Shown: positions 7,717-15,589 of the stretch, piece after piece
Layout of the letters: the number at the start of each line of letters is the position of its first letter
Position numbering within the stretch: position 1 is the first letter of the stretch
Assembly: GCA_050018455.1 (NCBI GenBank)
Contig: JBEKAA010000022.1
Coordinates: 17,010 to 81,009 of the forward strand
From: RBG-13-68-16 sp050018455
GTDB taxonomy: Bacteria; Acidobacteriota; Thermoanaerobaculia; Thermoanaerobaculales; Thermoanaerobaculaceae
Length of the DNA stretch: 64,000 nucleotides
Direction: 5' to 3'
The notes under the pieces: model-generated
Told to the model about the DNA's origin: nothing
What the model saw: only the letters and a program-made list of their open reading frames with translations
Databases searched by the model: none
Program-made: the position numbers and the translations under genes

Positions 7717-8910
7717 ATGGCCAAGGTGCTGTACATCGACCCGTTCGGCGGTGCAGCGGGGGACATGCTGCTGGGAGCGCTCCTCGACCTGGGCGTCTCG
7801 CGTGATCGTCTCGACGCCGTCCTGGCGGGGCTGCGCCTCGAAGGGTGGCGCCTCGAGGCCGCTCCCGGCCGCCAGAAGGGGTTCGCCGGGACGCGCGCGA
7901 TCGTGCACGTCACCGCGGATTCGCAGCCGGCGCGGCACCTTCACGACGTGGAGGAGTTGCTCGCGCGCGCCGAGCTGCCCGAACGCGTCCGAATGAGGGC
8001 GCTGGCGGCGTTCCGCCGACTGTTCGAGGCCGAGGCCGAGGTGCACGGCGTGCCCCTCGAGAAGGCGCACCTCCACGAGCTGGCGGCGGTGGACGCGGTC
8101 GTCGACATCGTGGGCACCTGCGCGGCCGTGGAGCTTCTGGGGGCTGATCGCATCGCGTGCGGCCCCGTACCGGTGGGTTCCGGGACCGTGCAGACCTCGC
8201 ACGGGTTGCTGCCGGTGCCACCTCCGGCCGTGGCCCGCCTGCTTCGGGGCGTCCCGCTCGCCGCTCATGCCGCCGAGGGCGAGATGACGACACCAACCGG
8301 CGCCACGCTTCTCGCCACCCTTGCCGAGAGCTTCGGACCGTTGCCGGGCGGGACGGTGCTCGGCGTAGGCGTCGGCCTGGGGACGCGCGCCTTCGAAGGT
8401 ATGCCGAACATCCTGCGGGCCTTTCTGCTGGAGGAGCACGCGTGGCGCCCTGCGGGCCGCTCCCTGGTGCTGGTCGAGGCCACGGTTGACGACGCCACCG
8501 GCGAGGCGCTCGGGACGCTCCTCGAGCGCGTGCGCGAGGTCGGGGCGCTCGACGCCTGGTGCCTGGCCGGAACCGGCCGCAAGGGGAGGCCGGTGGTCGA
8601 GCTCCGAGCACTTGCGGAGCCCTCGCAGGTCGGGGCGGTCACGGCGGCGGTGTTCGCCGAGGGGATCACTCTCGGAGTCCGGCTCGTGGAATGTACCCGC
8701 CCGGAGCTTGACCGGCGGACCGTCGAGGTGGTCACACCTTTCGGCACGATCCCCGTCAAGGTGGCGGCGTTCGACGGCCGGATCGTTTCGGCCAAGCCCG
8801 AACACGACGAATGCGTGGCGGCCGCCCGCCGGGCCCGCGTGAGCGTGGCGGCCGTGGCCGACGCGGCACGCGCCGCCGGGCCGCGCATCGGCGCGCCCGA
8901 GAAGGGGTGA
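7717..8910 (+). CDS. larC: LarC-family nickel-pincer cofactor enzyme
   Basis: LarC proteins insert nickel into the pyridinium dithiocarboxylate cofactor of lactate racemase and related LarA enzymes. 397 residues, starting VLYIDPFGGAAGDMLLGAL, the family hallmark, with EKAHLHELAAVDAVVDI and HG-L-PVPPPA segments in the middle and a C-terminal ferredoxin-like domain. A GTG 18 nt upstream is possible, but GGGGGTG precedes the chosen ATG. No larA, larB or larE is visible within this window, so the client enzyme is not identified here. Confidence 0.88.
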   Translation: MAKVLYIDPFGGAAGDMLLGALLDLGVSRDRLDAVLAGLRLEGWRLEAAPGRQKGFAGTRAIVHVTADSQPARHLHDVEELLARAELPERVRMRALAAFRRLFEAEAEVHGVPLEKAHLHELAAVDAVVDIVGTCAAVELLGADRIACGPVPVGSGTVQTSHGLLPVPPPAVARLLRGVPLAAHAAEGEMTTPTGATLLATLAESFGPLPGGTVLGVGVGLGTRAFEGMPNILRAFLLEEHAWRPAGRSLVLVEATVDDATGEALGTLLERVREVGALDAWCLAGTGRKGRPVVELRALAEPSQVGAVTAAVFAEGITLGVRLVECTRPELDRRTVEVVTPFGTIPVKVAAFDGRIVSAKPEHDECVAAARRARVSVAAVADAARAAGPRIGAPEKG

Positions 8911-8912
8911 GC

Positions 8913-9428
8913 ATGAACACCAGGTACGGCTTCGCGGTGCAGGCCATCCAGGCCATTCTCGCGCCTGCGATCATGGTGTCGGCGTGCGGCCTGCTGCTTC
9001 TGGGGCTGCTCAACCGGTATACCGTGATCATTTCCCGGATCCGGACGCTCAGCGAGGAGCGCCGGCGGCTGCTGCGGGCGACGACGCCTCCGGCGGAGGC
9101 GCAGCCGATCGAGGTCACGAGGCTCGCGAGCGTGCTGCGTCAGCTCGAGGACCTGGTGGACAGGGTCCGCCTCCTGCGCAACGCGGTGATGTGCCAGGTG
9201 GCGGCCGTTGGCTGCTTCGTCTTCACGTCGCTCCTTCTCGGCCTCAGGGTCTCCGGCCCCGAGTGGGCGGCGGTGATCCACCCTCTTCCGGTGTTCGTGA
9301 TCGGGATGGGCGTGCTGTTCGCGGGTGTCGTGTTCGAAGGGACCGATGTCGTGCGAGCGTATCGCACGATCCGGCTCGAGGTCGGCGACCTCCCTGGAGT
9401 CGGGCCGGGCCGACCATCACCGCGCTAA
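8913..9428 (+). CDS. DUF2721 family membrane protein
   Basis: 171 residues. A first hydrophobic helix (about 8-32) runs into NRYTVIISRIRTLSEERR, the conserved basic/acidic cytoplasmic stretch of DUF2721 proteins. Two further membrane segments follow at about 100-118 and 126-146. It starts 2 nt after larC with GAAGGGGTGAGC as ribosome-binding site, so it is co-transcribed. Function of the family is unknown. Confidence 0.75.
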   Translation: MNTRYGFAVQAIQAILAPAIMVSACGLLLLGLLNRYTVIISRIRTLSEERRRLLRATTPPAEAQPIEVTRLASVLRQLEDLVDRVRLLRNAVMCQVAAVGCFVFTSLLLGLRVSGPEWAAVIHPLPVFVIGMGVLFAGVVFEGTDVVRAYRTIRLEVGDLPGVGPGRPSPR

Positions 9429-9442
9429 CCCGCAGGTCGGCA

Positions 9443-9540
9443 GCAAAGGCAAGAGGGGAAAGGTCAAAGGGAAGACGAAGGGCGGAAACCGTCGTGGTTT
9501 TCGTTCATGGTCTTCCGTTTGACGTTTCCCGTTTGACCTC
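9443..9540. repeat. Inverted heptad array (module C)
   Basis: GAAAGGTCAAAGGGAAGACG on the left and GTTTGACGTTTCCCGTTTGACC on the right, around a short loop. Directly abutted by the interspersed palindrome that follows. Confidence 0.65.
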
Positions 9541-9542
9541 TT

Positions 9543-9717
9543 ATCCCAGTTTGCCATCGAACATGTCATTCCGAGGAGCGGAGCGACGAGGAATCTGGGT
9601 GGGGGAAAGCCTGGATCTACCAGCCCCCTCCCAGATCCCTCGCGGAGCCTGCCCTGAGCGGAGCCGAAGGGCTCGGGATGACACCTTTGCTCTACGACTG
9701 ATGGCAAATTGGTATTA
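9543..9717. repeat. Palindromic interspersed element, copy 2 (full length, with terminal inverted repeats)
   Basis: The left end CCAGTTTGCCATCGA matches the right end TGATGGCAAATTGG in inverted orientation. The core has the same GAGGAGCGGAGCGACGAGG palindrome as copies 1 and 3 plus the segment GGAGCCTGCCCTGAGCGGAG. It looks like a non-autonomous mobile element of about 175 bp; no transposase is present in the window. The remaining gap to 9759 holds only GAACCTTCGAACC octads. Confidence 0.8.
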
Positions 9718-9759
9718 CCCGTCCCTGCCGAACCTTCGAACCGAACCTTCGAACCGCCG

Positions 9760-10701
9760 TCATGCGGTGCGGAGCCATGTCGGCCCTTCGAAGCGGGCGC
9801 GGGGGACGTCGAAAGCCAGACCTGCTGCCGCGACGTCGCAGGTGGACCCCTCGAGGAGCATCGTGAGCTGGTCGCGGGTAATCGGTGCCCCGGGAAGGTG
9901 CTGGATCACGGAGACCATGAAGCGGGAGAGGCCGAGCGGAATGTGCACGAGTGTTCGGCGGACGCCGAGCGCATCTGCGATGCGGCGGAGCACCTCGTCG
10001 TAGGTCAGGGCCTCGGGGCCGCCCAGGTCGTACGTCTGCCCGACGGCAGCGGGATCGTCGAGAGCGGCCACGAAGCAATGCGCCACCTCGGCCACCGAGA
10101 TCGGCTGCATCGCGTAGGTGCCGCTCCCGAACACCGGGAAGACGGGGAAGCGCTTGACAGCCGGTGCGAGCGCGCTCGTGAAGCCGTCGCCGGGGCCGAA
10201 GATCAGGGAGGGGCGGAAGATCGTCCAGGCCAGGTTCGACCCCCGCACGGCCTCCTCGCCCTGCCACTTGGTCCTGTGGTACGCCGTCGCGGCGTTCGCA
10301 CGCGTCCCCAGCGCCGACATGTGCACGAGCCTCTGGATCCCGATCTCGCGGCAGGCCGAGATCACGCGTTCGGTGGTGAGCCTGTGCGCGCGGTCAAACG
10401 TGACGCCTTCGCGAGGGACCTCACGGATGATCCCGACCAGGTGGATCGCCGCGGAACAACCGCCGCACCAGCGCTGCCAGCCCTCATCGGCAACGTCGGC
10501 GGCAACCTGGATCACGCCCGGGCGAGCCTCGTCGGAGCGCTGGTGACGCGAGATCGCGACCACCTCCCAGCCCTTTTCGAGGAGCTGGCGCCGCACCTCC
10601 CGTCCGACGAACCCGCGCGCCCCCGTGAGCAGCACCCTGCGGCCCGACTGCGACGGCGTGTGACGGGGCGGGTTCTCGCGGGCCGGGCTTCCTGTTCGCA
10701 C
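9760..10701 (-). CDS. NAD(P)-binding SDR, complex I NDUFA9-like family
   Basis: 313-residue atypical/extended short-chain dehydrogenase. Rossmann motif LLTGARGFVGREV near residue 24 and active-site-type AYHRTKWQGEE (Tyr-x3-Lys), with FRPSLIFGPGDGF typical of the bacterial NDUFA9-like group. These proteins are often nucleotide-sugar or quinone-related reductases; no substrate can be assigned. The first about 20 residues are Pro/Arg-rich and may be dispensable. Divergent from the phosphoesterase gene, with 21 nt between starts. Confidence 0.8.
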   Translation of the reverse strand: MRTGSPARENPPRHTPSQSGRRVLLTGARGFVGREVRRQLLEKGWEVVAISRHQRSDEARPGVIQVAADVADEGWQRWCGGCSAAIHLVGIIREVPREGVTFDRAHRLTTERVISACREIGIQRLVHMSALGTRANAATAYHRTKWQGEEAVRGSNLAWTIFRPSLIFGPGDGFTSALAPAVKRFPVFPVFGSGTYAMQPISVAEVAHCFVAALDDPAAVGQTYDLGGPEALTYDEVLRRIADALGVRRTLVHIPLGLSRFMVSVIQHLPGAPITRDQLTMLLEGSTCDVAAAGLAFDVPRARFEGPTWLRTA

Positions 10702-10722
10702 CTTCCACCTCTGGACGCGCGA

Positions 10723-11517
10723 ATGCTAGCATGGCTCGTGCTGCGCGCCGTTCTCGCGGATCTCCACGTCGGACAAGGCCCCGGCGATATCGACAGGTTC
10801 GTCTCATCGATCGCCGGAGTGCGCTGGCGTGGTCCGGGCGAGGTCGTATTCCTCGGCGACCTGTTCCGAGCCCTCGTGGGTTTCTCCCGGTTCTGGGATG
10901 GCACGGTGCGGCGCGGGCTCGACGAGCTCGCCTCCCTCCGTCGTGGCGGGACGCGGGTGGTTCTGGTCGAGGGGAACCGCGACTTCTTTCTCGACGCGCC
11001 GGAGCTCGACCCCTACCGCGACGCCGCCGGGCCGGTGCACTCGTTCGTCGCGGGCGGGAGGCGTTTCCTGCTCGAGCACGGCGACCTGATCAACCGGGCC
11101 GACCGCGCGTACCGTTTCTGGCGGACCGTGTCCAAGAGCGCGCCTGCGCGGCTCTGGGCGAGGCTGCTGCCGAGACGCATCGCGCACCGCATCGTGCTCG
11201 GGACCGAGTCGCGCCTGCGGGAGACGAACTTCACCTACCGGCGCGACCTTCCGACCGCGGACCTCACGGCCGCCGCGCTGCGGCACTTCGCCGCCGGCGT
11301 CGACGTTGTTCTCTGGGGTCACTTTCACCGGTCGTGGGTGTTCGAGCAGGGGAACCGCGAGGCGCGCATCGTTCCGGGTTGGCTCGAGACAGGCGCCGTG
11401 GTGTGGATCGGTGAGGACGGAAAGCCGGCCGTCGAAGCCGAAAGAAACGGCCAATTCGTTGACAGTTCATCTTGTTCGTGGTACCAAGGGGACGAGAAGA
11501 GAGCCGAGGCGAGGTGA
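10723..11517 (+). CDS. LpxH-like metallophosphoesterase
   Basis: Calcineurin-like phosphoesterase of about 264 residues with all metal motifs in order: LADLHVG (D-x-H), FLGDLF (GD), VEGNRDFF (GNRD) and WGHFHRSW (GHxH). GNRDFF is the form found in UDP-2,3-diacylglucosamine pyrophosphatases (LpxH) of lipid A synthesis, so a role in lipid A is likely though not certain. An alternative GTG start lies 15 nt downstream. The C-terminal about 25 residues overlap the region preceding the receiver protein gene; the stop is 2 nt before that ATG. Confidence 0.8.
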   Translation: MLAWLVLRAVLADLHVGQGPGDIDRFVSSIAGVRWRGPGEVVFLGDLFRALVGFSRFWDGTVRRGLDELASLRRGGTRVVLVEGNRDFFLDAPELDPYRDAAGPVHSFVAGGRRFLLEHGDLINRADRAYRFWRTVSKSAPARLWARLLPRRIAHRIVLGTESRLRETNFTYRRDLPTADLTAAALRHFAAGVDVVLWGHFHRSWVFEQGNREARIVPGWLETGAVVWIGEDGKPAVEAERNGQFVDSSSCSWYQGDEKRAEAR

Positions 11518-11519
11518 CC

Positions 11520-13367
11520 ATGGGTGGGACCCTTTTGCTTGCCGACGACAGCATTACGATCCAGAAGGTCGTGGAGCTCACCTTCGCCGAAACTGAGCAC
11601 AAGGTGGTCGCCGTCGGGAGCGGCCGCGACCTGTTCGCGCGCCTGCCAGACATCAAGCCCGACGTGGTGCTGTGCGATGTCGTGATGCCCGACATCAACG
11701 GCTACGAGGTTTGCCAGACGCTCAAGAGCGACCCGAACACGCTGCACCTCCCGGTGGTACTCCTCACCGGCACATTCGAGCCGTTCGACCGGGACCGCGC
11801 TCTGGCGGCCGGATGCGACGCCATCGTGACCAAGCCGTTCGAGGCCCGCGAGCTGATCAACGTGGTCGAGGATCTCCTCAGGCGCGCGCAATCCGTGGCC
11901 GCGATCCCGATGCCCGGCGAGGCCGGCGCCCTCGGCGATCAGGGCATCCCGGAGGGCGTGCCTTCGCTGGACTTCAGCACGACGGGGTTCGACCAGCTCG
12001 CGGCGCAGATCCAGCCGCCGCCTCCGATGCCGGAGGACGGGATCGAGCTCACGGCGAGCTCGCTGGGCGACTCGCACCCGTCGAAGCAGATAGCAGCCCC
12101 GCCGGAGCTCGCGGAGCCCGAGATACCGACGGCAGTCTCGGCGCTATCGCAGTCGTTCGCGTTCGGCGGGGACGAGGCCGAAGCTCCTGCTCCTGCTCCG
12201 ATGGCCGAGGCGTTCGCCCCAGAGCCACGGGCGCCCGGGCCGGAGGCTCCACTGTTTGCGGCCGGACCTTCGGATTTCGAGCCGGAGCCGCCGGTGTTCG
12301 CTCCTGAGCCACCGGAGCCTGAACCGGTGACGTCGGCCGCGCCCGAGCCGTTCGCGGTCCCAGAGACAGGCAGTGAGTCTGCGCAAGATCTCTTCGCTCC
12401 CGAGCCGGAGCCCGTCCAGCAGCCGGCGACGGCTCCGGAGCCGTCGCTCCCGCCGGTGCCGCCCTCTTCAGTGCCTGGGGGTGAGGACCTGCCGACGCAG
12501 CGCATTCTGGTCAGGCCAACGTTCGTCTCACAGCCTGCGGCCGAACCCACCGTCACGGCCCCGGCCGAGGCGGTCGTCGCCGCCGCGGCGCCGCTTGCCA
12601 TCGGCGCACTCTCCGCGGAGGTGGTGGAGCACGTCATGCGGCGCGTCAAGGAGCTGATCCCGCCAGCGCCCGCGGCCCCGGCGCCCCCGACCGCCGCCGA
12701 GCTGCTGACGGACGAGCACGTGGAGCGCATCGCGCGGCGAGCGGCCGAGCTGGTGCCCACGCCGCCTGCGCCGCTGACGGCGGCTGAGCTGCTGACGGAC
12801 GAGCACGTCGAGCGTGTCGCGAGGCGCGCCGCCGAGCTCATACCCGCGCCGCCTGCGCCGCTGACGGCGGCTGAGCTGCTGACGGACGAACACGTCGAGC
12901 GCGTCGCGAAGCTTGCCGCCGAGCTGGTGCCCGCGCCGCCCGCACCGCTGACGGCGGCGGAGCTGCTGACTGACGAGCACGTCGAGCGTGTCGCCCGGCG
13001 AGCGGCCGAGCTGGTGCCCCGGCCGCCTGCGCCGTTGACGGCGGCTGAGCTGCTGACGGACGAGCACGTCGAGCGTGTCGCGAGGCGCGCCGCCGAGCTC
13101 GTACCGGCGCCGCCTGCGCCGCTGACGGCGGCTGAGCTGCTGACGGACGAGCACGTCGAGCGTGTCGCCCGGCGAGCGGCCGAGCTGGCGCCGCCGCCTG
13201 GCGCCGAGTTTTCGGACGAGCAGATCGAGAAGATCGCCAAGCGGGTCGTGGATCTCGCGGCCCCGCTGCTCGAGCGCGTCGCCTGGGAGGTCATCCCTGA
13301 CATGGCCGAGATGATGGTGCGCAAGCGGATCGCCGAGCTCGAGAAGGCCGCCGAAGAAGACAGCTAA
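11520..13367 (+). CDS. Response regulator with long Pro/Glu-rich linker and six 29-residue repeats
   Basis: 615 residues. An N-terminal CheY-like receiver (about 1-125) has LLADDSITIQKVVELTF, phospho-acceptor Asp in VVLCDVVMPDINGYE, and TKPFEAREL with the conserved Lys. It is followed by a Pro/Glu/Ala-rich linker (about 150-380). Then come six near-identical units of the form TAAELLTDEHVERVARRAAE (29 residues apart, 87 nt in DNA). A short C-terminal segment with VAWEVIPDMAE is seen in receiver proteins of delta-proteobacterial and acidobacterial gliding/motility systems. No HTH. GAGGTGACC precedes the ATG. Partner kinase not nearby. Confidence 0.85.
   Translation: MGGTLLLADDSITIQKVVELTFAETEHKVVAVGSGRDLFARLPDIKPDVVLCDVVMPDINGYEVCQTLKSDPNTLHLPVVLLTGTFEPFDRDRALAAGCDAIVTKPFEARELINVVEDLLRRAQSVAAIPMPGEAGALGDQGIPEGVPSLDFSTTGFDQLAAQIQPPPPMPEDGIELTASSLGDSHPSKQIAAPPELAEPEIPTAVSALSQSFAFGGDEAEAPAPAPMAEAFAPEPRAPGPEAPLFAAGPSDFEPEPPVFAPEPPEPEPVTSAAPEPFAVPETGSESAQDLFAPEPEPVQQPATAPEPSLPPVPPSSVPGGEDLPTQRILVRPTFVSQPAAEPTVTAPAEAVVAAAAPLAIGALSAEVVEHVMRRVKELIPPAPAAPAPPTAAELLTDEHVERIARRAAELVPTPPAPLTAAELLTDEHVERVARRAAELIPAPPAPLTAAELLTDEHVERVAKLAAELVPAPPAPLTAAELLTDEHVERVARRAAELVPRPPAPLTAAELLTDEHVERVARRAAELVPAPPAPLTAAELLTDEHVERVARRAAELAPPPGAEFSDEQIEKIAKRVVDLAAPLLERVAWEVIPDMAEMMVRKRIAELEKAAEEDS
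12690..13205 (+). repeat. Six tandem 87-bp coding repeats
   Basis: In-frame units beginning about 12690, 12777, 12864, 12951, 13038 and 13125, very similar at DNA level (ACGGCGGCTGAGCTGCTGAC recurs). The amphipathic helix pattern DEHVERVARRAAEL suggests a repeated helical or coiled segment. Copy number is likely to vary between strains. Confidence 0.9.
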
Positions 13368-13556
13368 CAGCCGACAGCTCACAGCTCACAGCTGACAGCC
13401 GACAGCCGACAGCCAACAGCCAACAGCCAACAGCCAACAGCCAACAGCCAACAGCCAACAGCCAACAGCGTCCTCTCCCCTGGTGATGTCTTGGGTGGGG
13501 GGGGAGCTGTGAGCTGTCAGCTGGTAGGGCGGGTGGGGGAGAGCTGTCAGCTGCCT
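13368..13556. repeat. Heptad array CAGCTCA/CAGCCGA/CAGCCAA with inverted partner
   Basis: Left arm of 7-nt units (ACAGCTC, ACAGCCG, then about eight perfect CAGCCAA copies, 13411-13470). After a TTGGGTGGGGGGGG loop come inverted units GAGCTGTGAGCTGTCAGCTG (13505-13525) and a second GAGCTGTCAGCTG at 13540. Exactly the 7-nt period of the other heptad modules. Confidence 0.85.
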
Positions 13557-14503
13557 TCCGGCATGAAGACGGTGCCGTGGCGGCCGGGGACCGTGCCGTA
13601 GCCCATCGGACGCTGGGGGAGGGGGACGCCGGTGGCGCGGCGGGCTGCCAGGAGCTGGCCCAGGGGCACCGGCCGGATGCCGAGCGCGCGCGCCCGCTCG
13701 AGGAACCAGCGTATGTCGCCGGCGTAGGGGCCGCCCTCGATCTCAGCGTGGACGGTCAGAACCGGCCAGGCGGCGGAGGCGGCAGCGTCGAGCATCGAGG
13801 CGTAGAAAGCGCGCGCTTCGGCGTGGGTGTCGCCCAGCGCCTCATCGAGCGTCGGGAGCGTCGCCGGAACCTGCGGCGTCGCGAGCGCCTTGCCCCCGAC
13901 CACCGGCAGAAACGGCTCGGAGCCGCGGCAATCGCTGGCGTATTCGAGCTCGTACCACTCCTCGATCTGGAGCGAGCGCTCGTCGCCGAACCAGGCGGGG
14001 GCCGCAAAGGTGCGCGGGGGCTCTCCGAAGATCTCGATGAACGCCTGCCGCGCGCGGCCGAGCTGCGACGCGACCTCGTTGTCCGAGAGCCGCAGGAGCT
14101 TGTCCTGCCACCGTCTGTGGTCCCACGCGTGGACGCCCGCCTCGTGACCTTCGGCGGCGACGCGCCGGCCGATCCCGGGGAGCGCAACGGCGATCATCCT
14201 CGCGGGGAGCAGCGTTCCGGAGAGCACGGTGCGCAGGCCGTACACCCGCGCGGCCCCGGTGCGCCGCATCTTGCCGAGAAAACCAGGACGACGCAGCACG
14301 TTGAAGATCGCCTTGCCGGAGTTGTCCGGGCCCATGGAGAGGTAGAACGTGCCCGTCACGCCCGCCTCGCGGAAGACGTCGAGCAGGACAGGCACGCCGT
14401 TCTTCATCCCGTCGTGCGTGTCCACGTCGACTCGCAGCCCGAGGACCTTGACGGCAGGGGATAGGGGAGAGGGCGGATGGGAGAGCTGGCTCGGCGAGGT
14501 CAT
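13547..14503 (-). CDS. arnD: Polysaccharide deacetylase-family deformylase (ArnD)
   Basis: Removes the formyl group from undecaprenyl-phosphate-4-deoxy-4-formamido-L-arabinose, the step before transfer to lipid A. 318 residues. After a 16-residue Pro/Ser-rich leader it reads VLGLRVDVDTHDG (metal-binding Asp), SMGPDNSGKA, HEAGVHAWDHRRWQ (metal His pair), SDCRGSEPFLP and LTVHAEIEG, all conserved in ArnD. GGAGGCGTGAG lies just before the ATG. Last gene of the minus-strand arn operon. The stop lies within the following heptad array. Confidence 0.92.
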   Translation of the reverse strand: MTSPSQLSHPPSPLSPAVKVLGLRVDVDTHDGMKNGVPVLLDVFREAGVTGTFYLSMGPDNSGKAIFNVLRRPGFLGKMRRTGAARVYGLRTVLSGTLLPARMIAVALPGIGRRVAAEGHEAGVHAWDHRRWQDKLLRLSDNEVASQLGRARQAFIEIFGEPPRTFAAPAWFGDERSLQIEEWYELEYASDCRGSEPFLPVVGGKALATPQVPATLPTLDEALGDTHAEARAFYASMLDAAASAAWPVLTVHAEIEGGPYAGDIRWFLERARALGIRPVPLGQLLAARRATGVPLPQRPMGYGTVPGRHGTVFMPEGS

Positions 14504-14563
14504 CTCACGCCTCCGGCGTCGGAGGTTCTTCTCTTCCCTCTCCCGTCTTACCTCTTCCCGGCC

Positions 14564-15589
14564 TCACTGCGCCAGCCAGTCCTTCAGGAACGCGTCGAAG
14601 GTCATCTCGAGCGCTTCGTCCATGGAGACCTTCGGCGACCAGCCAAGCAGCTTCTTCGCCTTGGCGATGGACGGCTTGCGGGTGAGGATGTCCTGGTACC
14701 CCTTGCCGTAGTAGGTCGCCGAGTTGACCTCCTCGATGCGCGGCGGGGCGTAGTTCGGGATCTCGCTGCGCCGTGATTCGTACAGGCGCGCGAGCTTCTC
14801 GGCGAGTTCCTTGACCGAGCACTCGTTGGCCGGGTTGCCGATGTTGAAGATCTGGCCGTTGGCGGTGCCGCGCTCGTCCGCGATGATCGCCATTAACCCG
14901 GAGATGCCGTCCTCGACCCAGGTGAAGCAGCGCTTCTGCTCGCCCCCGTCCACGAGGCGGATCGGCTCGCCGCGGAAGAGGTTGATGATGAACTGCGTCA
15001 CCACGCGGGAAGAGCCTTCCTTCGCGGCGTCGATGTCGTCGAGCTTGGGCCCGATCCAGTTGAAGGGCCGGAACAGCGTGTAGCGGAGCCCCTCCTGCTG
15101 CCCGTAGGCGGCAATCACGCGGTCGAGGAGCTGCTTCGAGCAGGAGTAGATCCAGCGCGGCTTGTTGATCGGCCCGAGCACGAGGGGGCTCATGTCCTCG
15201 TCGAATTCCGGGTCGGTGGACATCCCGTAGACCTCCGAGGTCGAGGGGAACACCACGCGGCGGCGGTACTTCACGCACTGCCGGATCACCCGCAGGTTCT
15301 CCTCGAAGTCGAGCTCGAACACCCGCAGCGGCTCCTTGACGTAGGTCGCCGGCGTGGCGATCGCAACCAGCGGGAGCACGACATCGCTCGTCTTGACGTG
15401 GTACTCGATCCACTCCTTGTTGATCGTGATGTCGCCTTCGAGGAAGTGGAAGCGGTCGTGGTTCAGGGAATGCTCGAGCTTCGAGTCCGAGAGGTCCATG
15501 CCGTGGACCTGCCAGTCGGTGGTCTCGAGGATGCGCCGCGTGAGCGCGTTGCCGATGAAGCCGTTGACGCCGAGGATGAGGATGTTCAC
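14564..15589 (-). CDS. UDP-glucuronate oxidative decarboxylase (ArnA C-terminal domain equivalent)
   Basis: Extended SDR that converts UDP-GlcA to UDP-4-keto-pentose with NAD+, feeding ArnB. 341 residues: Rossmann ILGVNGFIGNAL, PSTSEVYGMS, YSCSKQLLDR (catalytic Tyr/Lys) and FRPFNWIGP, all shared with the C-terminal domain of E. coli ArnA, where it is fused to the formyltransferase. Here it is a separate gene whose GTG start overlaps the formyltransferase stop by 4 nt. GGAGACTCACA precedes the start. Confidence 0.92.
   Translation of the reverse strand: MNILILGVNGFIGNALTRRILETTDWQVHGMDLSDSKLEHSLNHDRFHFLEGDITINKEWIEYHVKTSDVVLPLVAIATPATYVKEPLRVFELDFEENLRVIRQCVKYRRRVVFPSTSEVYGMSTDPEFDEDMSPLVLGPINKPRWIYSCSKQLLDRVIAAYGQQEGLRYTLFRPFNWIGPKLDDIDAAKEGSSRVVTQFIINLFRGEPIRLVDGGEQKRCFTWVEDGISGLMAIIADERGTANGQIFNIGNPANECSVKELAEKLARLYESRRSEIPNYAPPRIEEVNSATYYGKGYQDILTRKPSIAKAKKLLGWSPKVSMDEALEMTFDAFLKDWLAQ

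Noticed and set aside
12049..13324. Minus-strand frame with Ser/Thr-rich repeats opposite the receiver protein
   Set aside because: Antisense translation of the 87-bp coding repeats; the plus-strand receiver domain and its ribosome-binding site are clear.
13405..13470. Possible CRISPR array in the CAGCCAA repeats
   Set aside because: Units are 7 nt with no spacers and no cas genes; ordinary tandem repeat.
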